A stretch of 64,000 nt of DNA from Blastomussa wellsi (GCA_947652115.1 OX393567.1:24803899-24867898); one strand, 5' to 3'. Shown: positions 23,434 to 35,647, numbered from the stretch's first letter. A program made the numbers and translations. The notes: generated by a model from the sequence alone, not told the origin.

Positions 23434-24442
23434 CCGTGATAACGCTGAAATGGCGAGAAATCAACACCTAGTAAAAACCGTAAGCAAAAAACCATGGCAA
23501 GACAGTCTCTTTTCGGGCGCTCAATTCTTTCCTCGGTGACATCTTTCAATAGAGATCAGTGTGTCAGTGATTGGCCGAGCAACAGCCGATTCTTAGACTC
23601 TCGAGCAGGCGGGGAATGACGCGAGCGCGCGAAGAGAAAGACAAGCATAATACAAATAACAAGAAATCTCCTAAACTTTATAACAACCCACGTTACCTAA
23701 CGTACAGATCCTGAACCATAAACTATGTAAATTTAATGTAAAAGGGTAGATTAATTATATCCTTGAACAAACCACTTATCCTATTTCTGTTACATAGAAA
23801 GCACTAAGCACTGTTAAAACTCGAAATGAGTGATATATTAATTGATCTCATTTCCACAAATGCTGAAAGATGACTTCACTCGGCCCAGGGCTTGCGACAA
23901 CTTGAGTGAGTTGCCTGTAAAGAGAAAGAAAGAGTTCTTAAAATGGAAAATTGATTTAAGGCAGACACACTACGTACACGACACGTTGCAGGAACAAGTC
24001 TCTGAAATACTTCGCCGCGTGACACGGTGATCAGTCACACGTGAGCGGTGATCAGTCACATGATCAGTCACGCAGTACACACGGAGCGATGACAGGCTCT
24101 GCGACATATCGCGTTGTGTGTCCCGGGCGTTTCAATCACGCTTGTCTCTTCGAGAATGCAAAGTCCCGTTTCCTTGAGGAAAAGAGAACTTAAATTATTA
24201 CAAAATTTTCTCAAACAAACAGCACGACACGAATGGACCGCATCACATGGAGTACTCCTCAATTGCCTCATCTGAGTGTTCACACACTAAGGGGTTCTTC
24301 CACATACATAGGGACGTAGAAGTTTAATCCACCTTGTACAGAGTAAGGGAAGCCCATGTCAAGAATTTCTTCATATTATCGCAAACAAGGGCTACATCCC
24401 TAGATTTCAGTGGCATTAAACAAAAACTGTAAACAAAGCTTA

Positions 24443-27400
24443 CTATGCCACAACTTCTGCACTGGGGTTAATCTCCTCCACCTCCCTCTGTAGAAGAGTT
24501 TCTTTTGCCAGGAATTCTTCTCGTTTGATTTTAAGCTCAAGTAGTTTAGGTCGATCAGGTACCAGATACGCCACAAACTTCGTGAAGCCATACACGATGT
24601 ACTGAAACACAAACACGAAGGCCAACCTAGCGGCGATCACGTGCCAGTACTGTTTGGTGACGCCATAAGGATATTTAGGTTCATGGTAACCTGGGTACCT
24701 GCACGAGATAGCAGAAAAACAGGAAAACGTAACGATTGGAAAATTTTCCACAAATCTAACTTCATAGTTCAAAAAGCAAAAACAAAGCCATGAGTTCATG
24801 GGTTGGAATCCTGCTGTCCCACGCTCGTGGCATATTTGATCATTTCTCGTTCATCGTTTATTCGTCCAGCTGAAAATTTACCATCAATCATATTTATTAC
24901 GCACATTTTAGAGTAAATGTATAAAGCCTAATGTGTTGTTGTTGTTGTTAGAAGACATAGTAACTTGCTTATGCTTGCTTGACATTAGGAGAGTCCCTAC
25001 ATTTGTGGATGAACGTTTGCCAAAGCTCGATTTTGTCTCGTACCCCTTACCGAATAAATTGCGTAAATTGGGCGGAAAGCGACAATAAAAAAGCAGAGAT
25101 ATGGGCGTTCTTTGACACTTCAGCCGAGGTAAAAAAAATAGTTTTATTTTCTTGGCACCTCGCTTACGAGCGCGGTTATCGGCACGACTCCAACGATATC
25201 TCGAGAAAAAAGATTTTACGGCACAACTGACTTGCTGTCACTCCCAAATTGAACTTCACCGGTAGTCGAGTGCATAGTGAACGTTCGTCAAGATGTTAAA
25301 TTACCTGCAGAATTCACTGGTATAGTTCAATACTTGATGTGCGTATTTGTCTTCCGGTTTGCCACTCAAACCTCGAGCATCGTAGTCAGATATATTAAAG
25401 TAAGACAAATGGTTATCCACATAACCCACAAGTGATCCGTCGTCGCTGTAAGAGTGCCGATACACGAGCCTGGGTATGAAGTCAGAAGTGAACGCGATCA
25501 CAAACGCGTTTACCAGGACTGACAGGTTTGCGATGCCTTCCATAATCGGGTACCAGGCCCCGATGTCTTGAGCACGGCTCGCGATGGGGCGACGGAATTG
25601 ACAGACGAAGTTCACAGCGTCCACTCGCAGCTCCAAAGCGCTGTTAAGCAAAGCGAACAGAGGGGCGAGAGGAAAGGCAGCTACAAACATGGTCACAAAA
25701 CCAAACTGCAATACTGTATAAAGAAATAACAGAGTTTTCAAGCATATCCAACGAAGCCTAACCTCCTATTGGAGCAGAAGTTCTTTTGGCTCGTCACGCA
25801 ATCTTTCCTTGTTGCGTGACGAACCAAACAAAGGTCTGCATAGGAGGCTAAACCAAGCCGTGAATCAGGTTCAATTGTAGGACGAGAGATAAACTTTTTT
25901 GCGAAAATGGTCAGAAGAATCAGACTTATTTGGTGTTATACTAGTACGAGTTCCTGGCTGACGAATTCCACAACTTGAGTGGAAGACACTAAGTCATGCG
26001 TGGGCTTTTACTAAAAATGATTTTTTCTTCATGTTTTGTGCTCTGGATTCCGCATCAGGTGGTTCTGGTTCGAACCCTGGCCGGGACACTGCGCTGTGTT
26101 CTAAGACTCGTTACTCTCATAGTTCCTCTCCACCTATTTGTATGGGTATGAGCGAGTTTAATGCTGGGTTGACCCTGCGAAGGACTAGCATCCAATCCAG
26201 GGGGGGGAGATGAAATACTCAAAGTCGCAAAATGGGTGACTCTGGGACGAAGCCACTGCGCACAATTTGAACAAGTCTGGCGATTTGCATTGTCAAGGGA
26301 AATTTACCGTGTTTAGAAGCTTACGGTACAGAACTTAGTAGATGCCTACCAACTTCCAAGTATTCCCAAAACATGTGATTGTCCGGTAGAGCGCTCAGCT
26401 TGTAATCTTCTTCCCACTGAGGAATTTCCATTGCTTCTTTCCTCGCTTGGCGCATCTTCCACCACTTCATCAGGCCGCTAGACAATGGTGAAAACAAAGC
26501 AAACCATTTCAGTTAGCCTGTGTACATCACGCTCTTTCTGCACACACGGCTGTAAAGCGCCTGAATTAACGTACCTATTGTTGTTGCTGTGAAACTAACA
26601 AAACCTTGAAACTTGCATGCATACACTACTCAAATACTACAACAACGAATCCGAAAACAACCTCAGATTGGTAACTATTCTACGAGATTGATCTGCGCAC
26701 AATGCTTACATGCTGTCATCGCCTGCAGTTTATATAAGCACATTAATTATATTAAGGTTTTCTTCTGTCTTTTTCGCCAAGTTGCAGTCTTGACTTGCAC
26801 TGACTTCGTTTTACCCATCGCCTCTACCTCGGTGGGGTTTACCGACTTCGCATATCTCTGTCGTGCGATCCTCTCTGACTATGCTGACCTATGGCACCCT
26901 TACTCATGGCGAAGTCTGGGTACTAAGAAGCTTTATTAGTGAAAATGGTTTGCTGTCGCATAGTTAGAGGGCAGTTAGTCGGTACTTCTGTTTGCACTTA
27001 CGGGATAGCTACTTCAGTGATATTTCCAATAATCTGTTGGCCGACCATGATAATCGCTAACTGTATGCACAGATCGATCATGCAGCCCGCTGCCCCACAG
27101 CCGTCCAGACGAAATCCACCCCTTCTCTCCTTGCCTCCCAGTCGCCGATAGTTACCAGGCGTCCCAATCACCAGATTCAATTTGAAGAAGGCGATGTAGA
27201 AGATGGATGAATAGGTGTTCACAAACTGGAACAGGAACATCTTGTAGGTGAAGCTGTCTTTGTAGTCAGTCTCTGTTCGCGGATTTTCCCAGTTGGTCAG
27301 CCATAACGCCAGCCTCTCGTAGAAGAACTTCAACAGATTGATAAAGACCTGAGATGATAGAATAATGCAACAATTCGCATGAAACAAACAGTAAAACACA

Positions 27401-30400
27401 CAGACGCAAGTGAGAGCAACAAAATATCAGCATGGTAAACAAGGGTTTATGTCAACAAGATGGTCCGTTCTTGATCTTTTCCGGAGGTTTCACATCGCGT
27501 CCCCTGCCTTTGTGCGCAATACTGGAAAACCTGACCGTGTTAAACTAAGTAAGTGGATTTGGAGCTTAGAAAAAACAGGTAGTTTGCCATTCGCAATTCA
27601 TGGAATTCTACAATCCCACAGAGTGTAGTTCACAAACTGTGCACCAAGCATGTATAAATTAAGCGTAAAGACTTAAACGATTGAATATCATGTAATTGAC
27701 ACTTCTTGTACAAACGTCATATCTAAGAATTAAAAAACAATGAAGTCGGTTCAAGTCTCACCAAGTTCAACAAAGCTGCCGTAACACTTGTTACAATTTT
27801 GGCATTTTTGCGTGTAGATGCATCGCCACTGCCCGCTAATGCCGTATACACCGCGGCTCTGTACACTACGACGCCAACTACAGCCGCCACCACCAGGAAT
27901 ATCATAAAAGAAATGGCGCTTCCCACTCCAGCAAACCTCTGGTACCTGGTCATCTTGGGAATGTAAGGAACAACCTTTTCTGTGACCGGATCCTTCCGCC
28001 ACGTTGGAGCAGTGGCGACAAATTCCGGGCGGAACTGCTCCTCGACGTCTTCAAAGTGCATCATGTGCCAGTGGTAGGCGAGGACAGCTTGTCGACGCTT
28101 CCAAAACTCCAGGAAAACCGTCGCCCACACCGACATAAAGATGGCGAAGGCCACTGTGCCGTCGTTATCGAATGAGTAAGCTGCGATAGAGTAGTAACAA
28201 CTTGAAATCAGAGACCAATAAGGGCACTGATTATCGCACAGAGGGCACATGTAAAACACTTTCTCGTTGGACTTGTTGCAAATGTCTACGACAGGCTGGA
28301 AGTTGTTCGCGTTGGAGATGCCGTATAAAAAGATGATGAGTCCAAAAAGAGCAGCAGGGATTAGCATGATCGTGTAAAACCCCAACCAGGAAAAGTACAA
28401 TCCAATTTCAGTACCAAAGTAATCTTTTATGGCGTCGTACGGTTGAAACTTGAACCAGCGACCAAATCGCGCCCATTCGCGTCTCAAACGCTGCCTGTTG
28501 TTCGCGGGTGGCTCTCCCTCGGGACATTCTTCGGGACCGGGATGAAGTGGGTAAGATGCCGTGATGCACTGATCATGAAGTAGCCTCTTTACTCCAACTT
28601 CATACCTGCCATCACCATATCTCACTTGGCTACATATTTGTTCCACCATGCGGCTTCGCTCTGTTGGGCTGAAGAACGTGTCTTTGTTTTGGTGCCCGAC
28701 AAAAATTTCTAAGCGATCCCTCTTAAAGTACCCCATGAAGTAATTGCGGGATTTAGTGATCGAGGAGTCATGGATTTCTAACGGGTTGGTACGGGCAATC
28801 ATCTCCCGTATGCTCTGGCCAACGTGCTTTTCGTACCAGTTTTTGGTCTGGATGTCACTTTCCTAAATAATCACATGGAGAGAAAAAGATAAAGACATGT
28901 ATGACTGACTGGCTGGCTGGCTAACTGGCTGGCTGGCTGGCTGACTGACTGGCTGGCTGGCTGGCTGACTGGCTGACTGGCTGACCGGCTGGCTGACTGG
29001 CTGGCTGTGTGACTGGCTGGCTGGCTGACTGACTGACTGGCTGGCTGGCTGACTGGCTGACCGGCTGGCTGGCTGGCTGGCTGGCTGGCTGTGTGACTGG
29101 CTGGCTTGCTTACTGACGGACTGGCTGACTGGCTGTGTGACTGGCTGACTGGCTGACTGGCTGTGTGACTGGCTGACTGGCTATGTGACTGGCTGGCTTG
29201 CTTACTGACGGACTGGCTGACTGGCTGGCTTGCTTACTGACGGACTGGCTGGCTGGCCAGTTGGCTGTGTGATTGACTGACTGTTTGACTGACTGACTGA
29301 CTGACTGACTGACTGACATTCAAGCCAACGGGCTGTATCGCTTATCAGATTGAGATCATAAGAGTTGAACAGCAAGCTTCGACAAGCTTGTCCACTAGCT
29401 AATGTCTCTAATAAGAACCAGTGCTAAAATGTGAAATGTGCAACTTACTTAGCGTGTTAAACAGATATTACCTTTATGGGCATTTTCATCATGATTTCCT
29501 CAGCAGTTTTGCTCAAAGTGACCCACGGAGCGTGGATTTTCCAAAAGTGGGTTTTTGTTTGGTCATCCTGTTTAAAAATATTGTGTTTACAATGGTGTGC
29601 TATATCCTTTAAAATCTTCACCTTTTATGGCTGACCTAAAAATTCACCGGGAGGCGTGGTATCGGACGGTCCGGGTTCGAGCCCTGACCGGGGCACTTTG
29701 TCATGTCCTTGGACAAGACACTCAACTCTCACTGTGCCTCTCTCCACGCAGGTGTATAATGTTGGGTAGAGGGGGTAACCCTACAATAGTCACGCATCCC
29801 ATCCAAGGAGGAGTAATACTCCTTGTCGCTTAATGCTACAAACACCAGTATGCAAAGTGCTACAAAAACCATGTGGCGTATCTAGTTGCCACAAAATACA
29901 ATACAAGTGAAGACCGGTGTATAGGAATTAAATTTCTTGCAGACCAATTAACATTGACCTTTGAATGCGTGTTAGCGCCTTGCATCAGCTTTATCAGACA
30001 CATTAAAGATTAAATTGAAAGTCAACAGAGTATACTATGAAAACAAGAGAATATGACCGCAGTAAAAACAAACGTTCTCTGTGCACTAACTATTTCGGGC
30101 GTTCAAGTACTGGTGATTTCTAGACTTCGAGCAGTATTTTTTCCTAACGTGCGACATGAAGGAGCGTTGCACGGAGATCACGCAGCCTGAGTATCAGGCT
30201 TTTCGAGAAAACACGACGACTGTGAATATTTACTGTAATGTGATTTCGAGATCGACAAAATAGATTGCGTGACAAAACAGAAATCAAAGCTATGTAAATT
30301 CCATCCCGTGGTTTAAAAAATAAGGGCGTGTAGACAATCTAGTAAAATCGTAAACAGGTAAGCAGTCCTGAAAATGAACTTGTGAGATTTGGCCACTGCT

Positions 30401-31361
30401 TTTCTTTCGTAATCAGGAGACAGATTTCATGTGTTAACTGCAATTGTAAACATGTTTGTCTAACGGAAAATAATGCGAAACAATCGGTAGTGCAATTTTG
30501 CGAAACAAATGAGCGACCGCATGAATAAATAATTCTTACGACCAGGGGAAAATACACTGCATATTTGTCATTAAAATTAAAGCAGGTCAAAAGTATACGG
30601 CAATTTTTTCCCTGTATAAAAAAGGAATTTATGAAACAACAAAGTCATATGTGTAAAACACGTTTTGCGAGTGTCAATATCCGAGACGAACACGTTATGT
30701 TTGTTTCAAGCAAGCTACAAAATACGGTTCGAAATATCGAACTTCAGCTTAGAGATAAATAAAGGCGTAACTTGACTTGGCATATTCCTTTAACTGGATT
30801 CTAAAGAAATCACAAGACGAAAGAGAAATAAAATTTAGTTGACAAACATGTGTCTTCATTAAATATTTTGCATACAATACACGTGAAAATTTTATACACG
30901 AAAATAATTGGCGGGGCTGACTTACACCCAACCTGCCCGAACAAAATACAAACATTTATTTCATGACCCACACGTACCTTGGTGGTAACCTCCTCCTCGT
31001 ATTCGATCTCGATTCCAGCGTCTAAAAGATTTTGCTGAAATTTCTCACGTTTCTGAGCTTTTTCGCGAAGCTTTTCCTTCTCTTCTTCTTTCAGCTCTTC
31101 TTCGTCGGAAGGTGTCTCGTAGGCGATCACATAGTCGATTAACCTCTTGCCATCACGAAAGCAAAGTCGCTCCTTCTCTTTCTTTTCGACTTCGATATGT
31201 TCCAACTCGATTTCAAGCGTCTTTTCCTCCATCATTTGATGCTTCGATAACACAGCTTCTTCGTCTAGCAGCGGCGTTTGATCGGCGAATTTCTCCTGCC
31301 GCCTAGAAGCATCATTGTTGCTAGCTGGAACTCGAGCGCGCAGACCGCTTCCACTGGCCAT
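24443..31361 (-). CDS. Anoctamin (TMEM16 family) gene ANO-C, 7 exons, 906 aa
   Basis: Exons: 31361-30978, 29567-29472, 28862-27762, 27348-27002, 26477-26350, 25713-25305, 24698-24443. All are GT/AG and sum to 907 codons ending TAG. The start is the ATG of MASGSG; the upstream open frame has no ATG. The N-terminus is highly charged, with LIDYVIAYE and a Glu/Lys-rich coiled-coil stretch in the dimerisation domain; KIHAPWVTL is in exon 2. The extracellular loop has YMCPLCDNQCPYW. TM6 ends GNITEVAIP (E639), and TM7 has LELRVDA with both calcium-site acids. The ends of TM8 read FTSDFIPR. The tail is rich in Glu and Lys. The region that is one exon in ANO-A and ANO-D is split here by introns of 609 and 413 nt. 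Its intron 2 carries a CTGG/CTGA array. A possible alternative last exon lies 4.2 kb downstream at 20275-20032. Confidence 0.93.
25754..25851. repeat. Small fold-back element in ANO-C intron
   Basis: Arms GCCTAACCTCCTAT and ATAGGAGGCTAAAC, with an inner pair GGCTCGTCACGCAA / TTGCGTGACGAACC. About 98 bp, close to exon 6. Confidence 0.6.
26026..26222 (+). repeat. tRNA-derived SINE
   Basis: A Pol III B-box-like GGTTCGAACCCTG at 26068-26080 is followed by a body ending GACTAGCATCCAATCC. The layout parallels the copy at 29637-29842. It lacks a full cloverleaf, so it is not a tRNA gene. Confidence 0.6.
28897..29315. repeat. CTGG/CTGA tetranucleotide array
   Basis: About 420 bp of CTGG, CTGA and variant units (CTGTGTGA, CTTGCTTA) in higher-order blocks, ending in a pure CTGA run. 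It fills much of intron 2 of ANO-C. The Ser/Gln-rich frame across it is a repeat artefact. Confidence 0.9.
29637..29842 (+). repeat. tRNA-derived SINE
   Basis: A head with GGCGTGGTATCGGACGGTCC, B box GGTTCGAGCCCTG near 29672, then the body ACACTCAACTCTCACTGTGC and tail GCATCCCATCC...GTCGCTTAATGC. Present in ANO-C intron 1 in antisense orientation to the gene. Confidence 0.65.
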
Positions 31362-31376
31362 GGGGTGTGCCAACAA

Positions 31377-31753
31377 CAGAAGAAATTAAATAGTTAATTT
31401 CAAACTAGAACAGATGACTCACAGAAAAATAATCTCAAATTGCTCCCAATATCCCTGTTGATTGCAATGTGTCACATAGTTCAAATATCATGCATGCGGC
31501 GTAAAGTGTGCGTGACGCGTGACCAACAACATAAACATTTTAAATTGAAAATTGATATCGGAATGGACTGAAAGTATCTTGGAATGGATGCAACATTAAT
31601 TTTAATTCAGTGACCTTTAGTAGTGAATACAAATTAAATGGCGAATTTCTCCAGGCCAAGTTCGCGAAAAAAATCGATCGCTCTAATTAGACCAAAATCT
31701 GAGCGGTTTTGTGTCAGAAAGAAAAACTTGGCCACCGCAATTTTATTCCGGTG
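31377..31753. other. Upstream region of ANO-C
   Basis: Short spacer between the ANO-C first exon and the stop codon of the small split gene. Candidate promoter region for ANO-C. No repeat or RNA gene seen. Confidence 0.4.
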
Positions 31754-32596
31754 TCACGGATGATGGCCTTCTGAAACGAACCTGTTGTCCTTAGATTTCG
31801 GCGGAGAGGTTGCGCCAGGGAGTGTCACAGCGTTCATATTTTCGTCAACCGCTTCATGGTCATCCATCTGTTTAAATTTACTAAAAGGGAAACAGTTATT
31901 TTTGCAATAGAGAAGGTACATAGACTTACTTCCAGATCCAAAAAATTAATCAAGTTTGTACTTACACGACTGGAGTAAAGGCTTTTTCAAGCATATTTCT
32001 GTTCTCGTCCAAAGCCCCATACGAAATCATAATTTCATTCCTAAAAACAGCTCAAAGAAAGGAATAAACGAAGTAAAGCTTGTAAAAAAATAACAACACA
32101 AAATTCCAACAGTTTGAAATAATGGATACTTCGCGAAAACAACAAGGAGCTTTCTCACCATTCGTTTCACATACAAAAGAGATGTACAAAACCAGAAACA
32201 AAGATAGCATATTGCAACAGAATTTAACTTCTCGGAGACTCTCCTGGCTTAGAAATTGTTTGTACTTTAATTTTGGTAAAATGTTTGATAAATTATATCA
32301 TACTGAATCAAAAGACCGCGTCGTAATGGGAATGCAGTCGAGTTGTACAGTTGTTGAACGTCGACCGGAGTTTCAGCGAGGAGGAATTCAGCGAGAACTA
32401 CCATTCTTAACAAACTGCCAAGGAACATAATTAACGTTTAGAGTTTTTCGATGAAATGTATATTTTGACTTACCCTTGAATGAGCTTCTTTTTCTCCATT
32501 TACCTAATACGAAAACTGGCTTTGAAGTTCGGGCAGCGAGTTTACCTGTTTAATTCTGCCCACTTGTAGAGTGCTGGGTCAGTTGGCTCGAGAAAA
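31754..32596 (-). CDS. Small unrecognised spliced gene, 75 aa from ATG 32499 (or longer)
   Basis: Three exons fit perfectly: 32499-32474 (ATG, preceded directly by an in-frame TAA), 32040-31966 and 31880-31754 (TGA). Donors read GG|GTAAGT and GT|GTAAGTAC; acceptors are TTTTTAG and CCCTTTTAG. Phases sum to 76 codons. The peptide includes NEIMISYGALDENRNMLEKA followed by FTPVVKFKQMDDHEAVDENM, and a short tail. A further coding-looking exon at 32596-32546 (FLEPTDPALYKWAELN, then AG|GTAAAC) joins exon 32040 in the same phase. Alternative first exons are therefore likely, and a more 5' exon may be missing. Acidic and soluble, with no signal or membrane segment. I do not recognise the family. It sits between ANO-D and ANO-C on the same strand. 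Confidence 0.55.
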
Positions 32597-32760
32597 CTGA
32601 ACTCCAAACAATAATTCTAATTAGTTTTATTGTTATTCAAATAACTCGCCGTATTATGCATGTGAAAACCACGTGTAAAAATCTTCCAATCAGAAAAAAA
32701 ATCAACAATAATAGCTTGAAAAGGAAATTTCGCATTCTGATGCACTTGTTAATATCGTCA

Positions 32761-32939
32761 ATTGACCATTTTCGCATGGCCCATAATACACCTTGTTTAC
32801 CCCCCCAAAATTTTGCATAACCTTTGTTTTCAGATTCTCTTGGGACGAATGTAATACCCAGGAGAATTGGGAAACAAAGGTTATGCAAAATTTTGGGGGG
32901 TAAACAAGGTGTATTATGGGCAATGCGAAAATGGTCAAT
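32761..32939. repeat. Fold-back element
   Basis: Long arms ATTGACCATTTTCGCATGGC (from 32761) and GCAATGCGAAAATGGTCAAT (to 32939), with ACACCTTGTTTACCCCCCC / GGGGGGTAAACAAGGTGT inside. A further outer pair, CACCTTATTCCAAAATGG near 32941 and CCATTTTGGAATAAGGTG near 33091, suggests two nested or abutting elements. A diverged fragment lies near 52680-52790. Confidence 0.7.
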
Positions 32940-33223
32940 ACACCTTATTCCAAAATGGCCGCTGATTTATGCACATACAAACTGCCCCTTGTTGCTTCGT
33001 TAACGATAAAATATTGTTTTAATTTTTGAGCTAAAAAATGAGGCAAGAAGGGTTTATTTGAATCCCAACAAACGAATATTAAGATGGTAGCCATTTTGGA
33101 ATAAGGTGTACTTTACTATTCTTGGTTTGTATGTGACGTCATCAACGCCATGTTCAGTTGGATGACATGAACAAAAGATTTCTGTCGATCGTGTAGTTTG
33201 ATCGTCCGGGTGAGGGTAGTCCT

Positions 33224-33297
33224 GACAAGGACCAACCTCGTTCCCAGGGTCCTCTCCTTCCAGGGGGTGGGAGAGAGAGACCCTGAGAACGAGGTTG
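33224..33297. repeat. Hairpin MITE nested in the larger element
   Basis: Arms CCAACCTCGTTCCCAGGGTC and GACCCTGAGAACGAGGTTGG around a GGTGGGAGAGAGA loop. It interrupts the left terminal repeat of the 33199-34306 element. Confidence 0.65.
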
Positions 33298-33556
33298 GAC
33301 AACTACTGTTGTCGGTGACAGTGACTGACATTTCGACAACCTGAGCGGCCTTATCAGAGTCAAGGTTGTGTTCCTTAAACTGACAACCTCAACACGAGAC
33401 TGACTAAACACAAATGAGTGACGAGAAACCGTCGACAATCACATTGCTGAGTACCGTCGACTTACGAACCACAGTGTCGACTGTTTTACTGTTTGGCTTA
33501 CGGCCTATTACAAACGTCGTGTTTATACTGCCGTGCCGAACTCAAAAGAATTTGAA

Positions 33557-33698
33557 TAGAGGGGGTAAGTTTCTAAAGAAATTGTGGTGCTGCGTCGGTG
33601 GGAAGTATAACAATATGATTTGGTTTTATCGACTGGGTTGATAATGTCAATTGGCCACCGTAAAGACATTCAATTGCTGACGTTCGTCGGAGCGAATC
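33557..33698 (+). repeat. Fold-back family F1, copy 2 (one arm)
   Basis: Carries the leader AGGGGGTAAGTTTCTAAAG and the left arm through CACCGTAAAGACATTCAATT, then stops at the loop (TCGGAGCGAATC). The second arm is absent, so it is truncated. The 33620-33895 open frame overlapping it is not a gene. Confidence 0.65.
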
Positions 33699-34479
33699 AT
33701 GGAATTGTGGGTCGTGTGCTTTTTATATACAGAATGATGGAGCTTCGCTATTGGCTGGTGCCTGGTAACGTGAAAACAACGGAATTTGGTCCGGCATTGG
33801 CAAGGCGATATAGCACGGCAATGGTTTCAAAGGTCGAGTTTAATGCAGTCGCGCCAAATTCAAACAACAAAACAAACGTAAAAGCTGCAAAATAACTTAA
33901 AAGACATTAAAACAATTTATGAATTTAGTTCGGCACGACAAGAGCACGCCATTTGAAATCAAGTCGCGCTAATGCCGTGCGCACGGCAAGGTCGAATTTT
34001 ATTTTTTAACTTACTTCGGCACGGCAGTAGCGCGACTTTTGGAACAGGCCTAACTATTTTCAGCGACAGACTTTGGAAAGCTAATTTACTACTAACTTAG
34101 AACAGAATCCTCTCAACAGAAGTCAACAACAACCGGCACTGCACGAACGACTAATTCCCGACATGGACACAACAAACAGACCGAACAGGACGACTTAACT
34201 TTCATGTAACTTTACCGACGGATCGGACTTTCGCTCAGATTATCGAAACGCCAGTCACTGTCACCGACAACAGTCCTTCTCAGGACTACCCTCACCCGGA
34301 CGATCATTGTACCACATCATTTGTTGCAAGATGTCTATTTGTCCGCAACCAGTACCTTCACTTCGGATTGCAGACGCTCGGGCGAATAGATTATGGAAGC
34401 TAATACCCTATTGTGTTATTTCGATAGGAAGCTTTTGATAGCCAACTTTCTCTCAACAGACATCTTTGTAAGATGAACA

Positions 34480-34925
34480 AATGTTGTTGGTCCCCGCTCG
34501 CTGTTTTTGCGTTACGTGTGTTGCACTGCACCTAGGCTCTCTATGAGACGAACATCACTATATAGCTATCAGACGGACAACTGGTGTTGGTCCCTGTGCG
34601 CCGTTTTTCAGACATTTTACTATATCTAAACTCTCTATAAGCCGGACACCTCTATAAGACGACAACTGGTGTTGGTTCCCGCTCGATGTTCTTCAATCAT
34701 TTTACTGTATCTAAACTCTCTATAAACCGGACAAATCTATAAGACGACAACTGGTGTTGGTCCTCGCTCGCTGTTCTTCAATCATTTTTATTGTATCTAA
34801 ACTCTCTGTAAGCCGGTCACCTCTCTAAGACGGACAACTGGTGTTGGCCCCTGTGCGCCCTTTTTCAGCCATTTTACTGTATCTAAGCTCTCTATAAGCT
34901 GGGAATCTCTCTAAGAAGGACAGCT
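34480..34925. repeat. Tandem satellite, period about 85 bp
   Basis: ACAACTGGTGTTGG recurs at about 34577, 34662, 34747 and 34834, each preceded by TCTCTATAAGCCGGACACCT-like sequence and followed by GTTCTTCAATCATTTTACTG-like sequence. Diverged half units lie at both ends, giving about five copies. The wording resembles amplified MITE ends. Confidence 0.8.
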
Positions 34926-35030
34926 GATGTCGATCCCGATGGTGTCCACTTAAGAAAGCGTTGATTGTAATTCTACGTATCGCATGCGTTACTATTTTTT
35001 CAAGCGAGAGACTTACTTCACATCCATTTA

Positions 35031-35273
35031 TTAAAGGGGCACAGTCACCAGGAATAAAGTCAACTTTGGCAATGTATAAAATTGCTTTTAAATCAAAGGA
35101 AACCTTGAAATAGTAGTTTACTAAGGGAGAAAAACACGAAACATGCATCAATAAACTAGGAAGAATCAAGGATGGCTTTGAATGAGGAAGACTGAGAAGG
35201 ATTGTAATTGATAAAATTGAAAAATTTAGGCTAAACTTTTCAAACTGTGTCATCCGTGACGGAGCTCCTTTAA
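35031..35273. mobile_element. TTAA-ended MITE, copy 1
   Basis: It starts TTAAAGGGGCACAGTCACC and ends GTGACGGAGCTCCTTTAA. About 240 bp, non-coding. It shares internal AGTTTACTAAGG and TTTAGGCTAAA words with the copies at 36978 and 38393. TTAA at both ends suggests a piggyBac-type family (inference). Confidence 0.65.
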
Positions 35274-35647
35274 CAACAATTGAACTGCCAGCCTTAAGAA
35301 CAATCATTTATTGACTTATCAAAAAACAACGTTTATTTCTTTTAACAAATCTCGAGTACTTTTATTAGAAATCGTATAGCAAACCCAACGTCATTGAGAA
35401 AATTCTTCGGGGGACCATAACGGTAAGCAGTTCACAACAAACGTAAATCTTACCACTATCAACTAAATAATATTTATACTTCTCTCATGCTATTCCATAT
35501 TGGTAAGCGCCGCTACAATTGAGAAGGTACAGAGCCGTTCTTTATCACTATGGGAAACCCAAACACTTTGACTGAGCTACTCGAAATTGGTTACGTTTTG
35601 GTTTTGTCAACCTTAATAATTATCACAAATGTCTATATCATGATCCA

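Larger units (their letters stand above)
20276..24442. other. Non-coding stretch between orphan last exon and ANO-C
   Basis: No gene seen. It holds a G13/C14 snapback at 20705-20752, a cluster of TCGCGAAA words at 21650-21830, and a pogo/Tigger-like MITE at 23231-23433. GTGATCAGTCACA repeats lie near 24028-24072. Confidence 0.45.
33199..34306. mobile_element. 1.1-kb inverted-repeat element with nested insertions
   Basis: The left terminus TGATCGTCCGGGTGAGGGTA (33199) and the right terminus TACCCTCACCCGGACGATCA (to 34306) are inverted repeats. A second inner pair is TGTTGTCGGTGACAGTGACT near 33307 and AGTCACTGTCACCGACAACA near 34253. Between them on the left lies a separate hairpin (33224-33297, CCAACCTCGTTC...GAACGAGGTTGG). 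A single arm of fold-back family F1 lies at 33557-33698. No transposase frame is visible, so it is non-autonomous. Confidence 0.65.

Noticed and set aside
26068..26080. tRNA gene suspected from GGTTCGAACCC (also 29672, 56959, 58424)
   Set aside because: Only the B box and weak A-box-like sequence are present and no cloverleaf closes, so these are SINE heads rather than tRNA genes.
29110..29319. Ser/Gln/Val-repeat open frame on the minus strand
   Set aside because: It is the translation of the CTGG/CTGA array inside an ANO-C intron.
33620..33895. 91-codon plus-strand frame
   Set aside because: Starts in the F1 fold-back arm and runs through transposon sequence; no family similarity.
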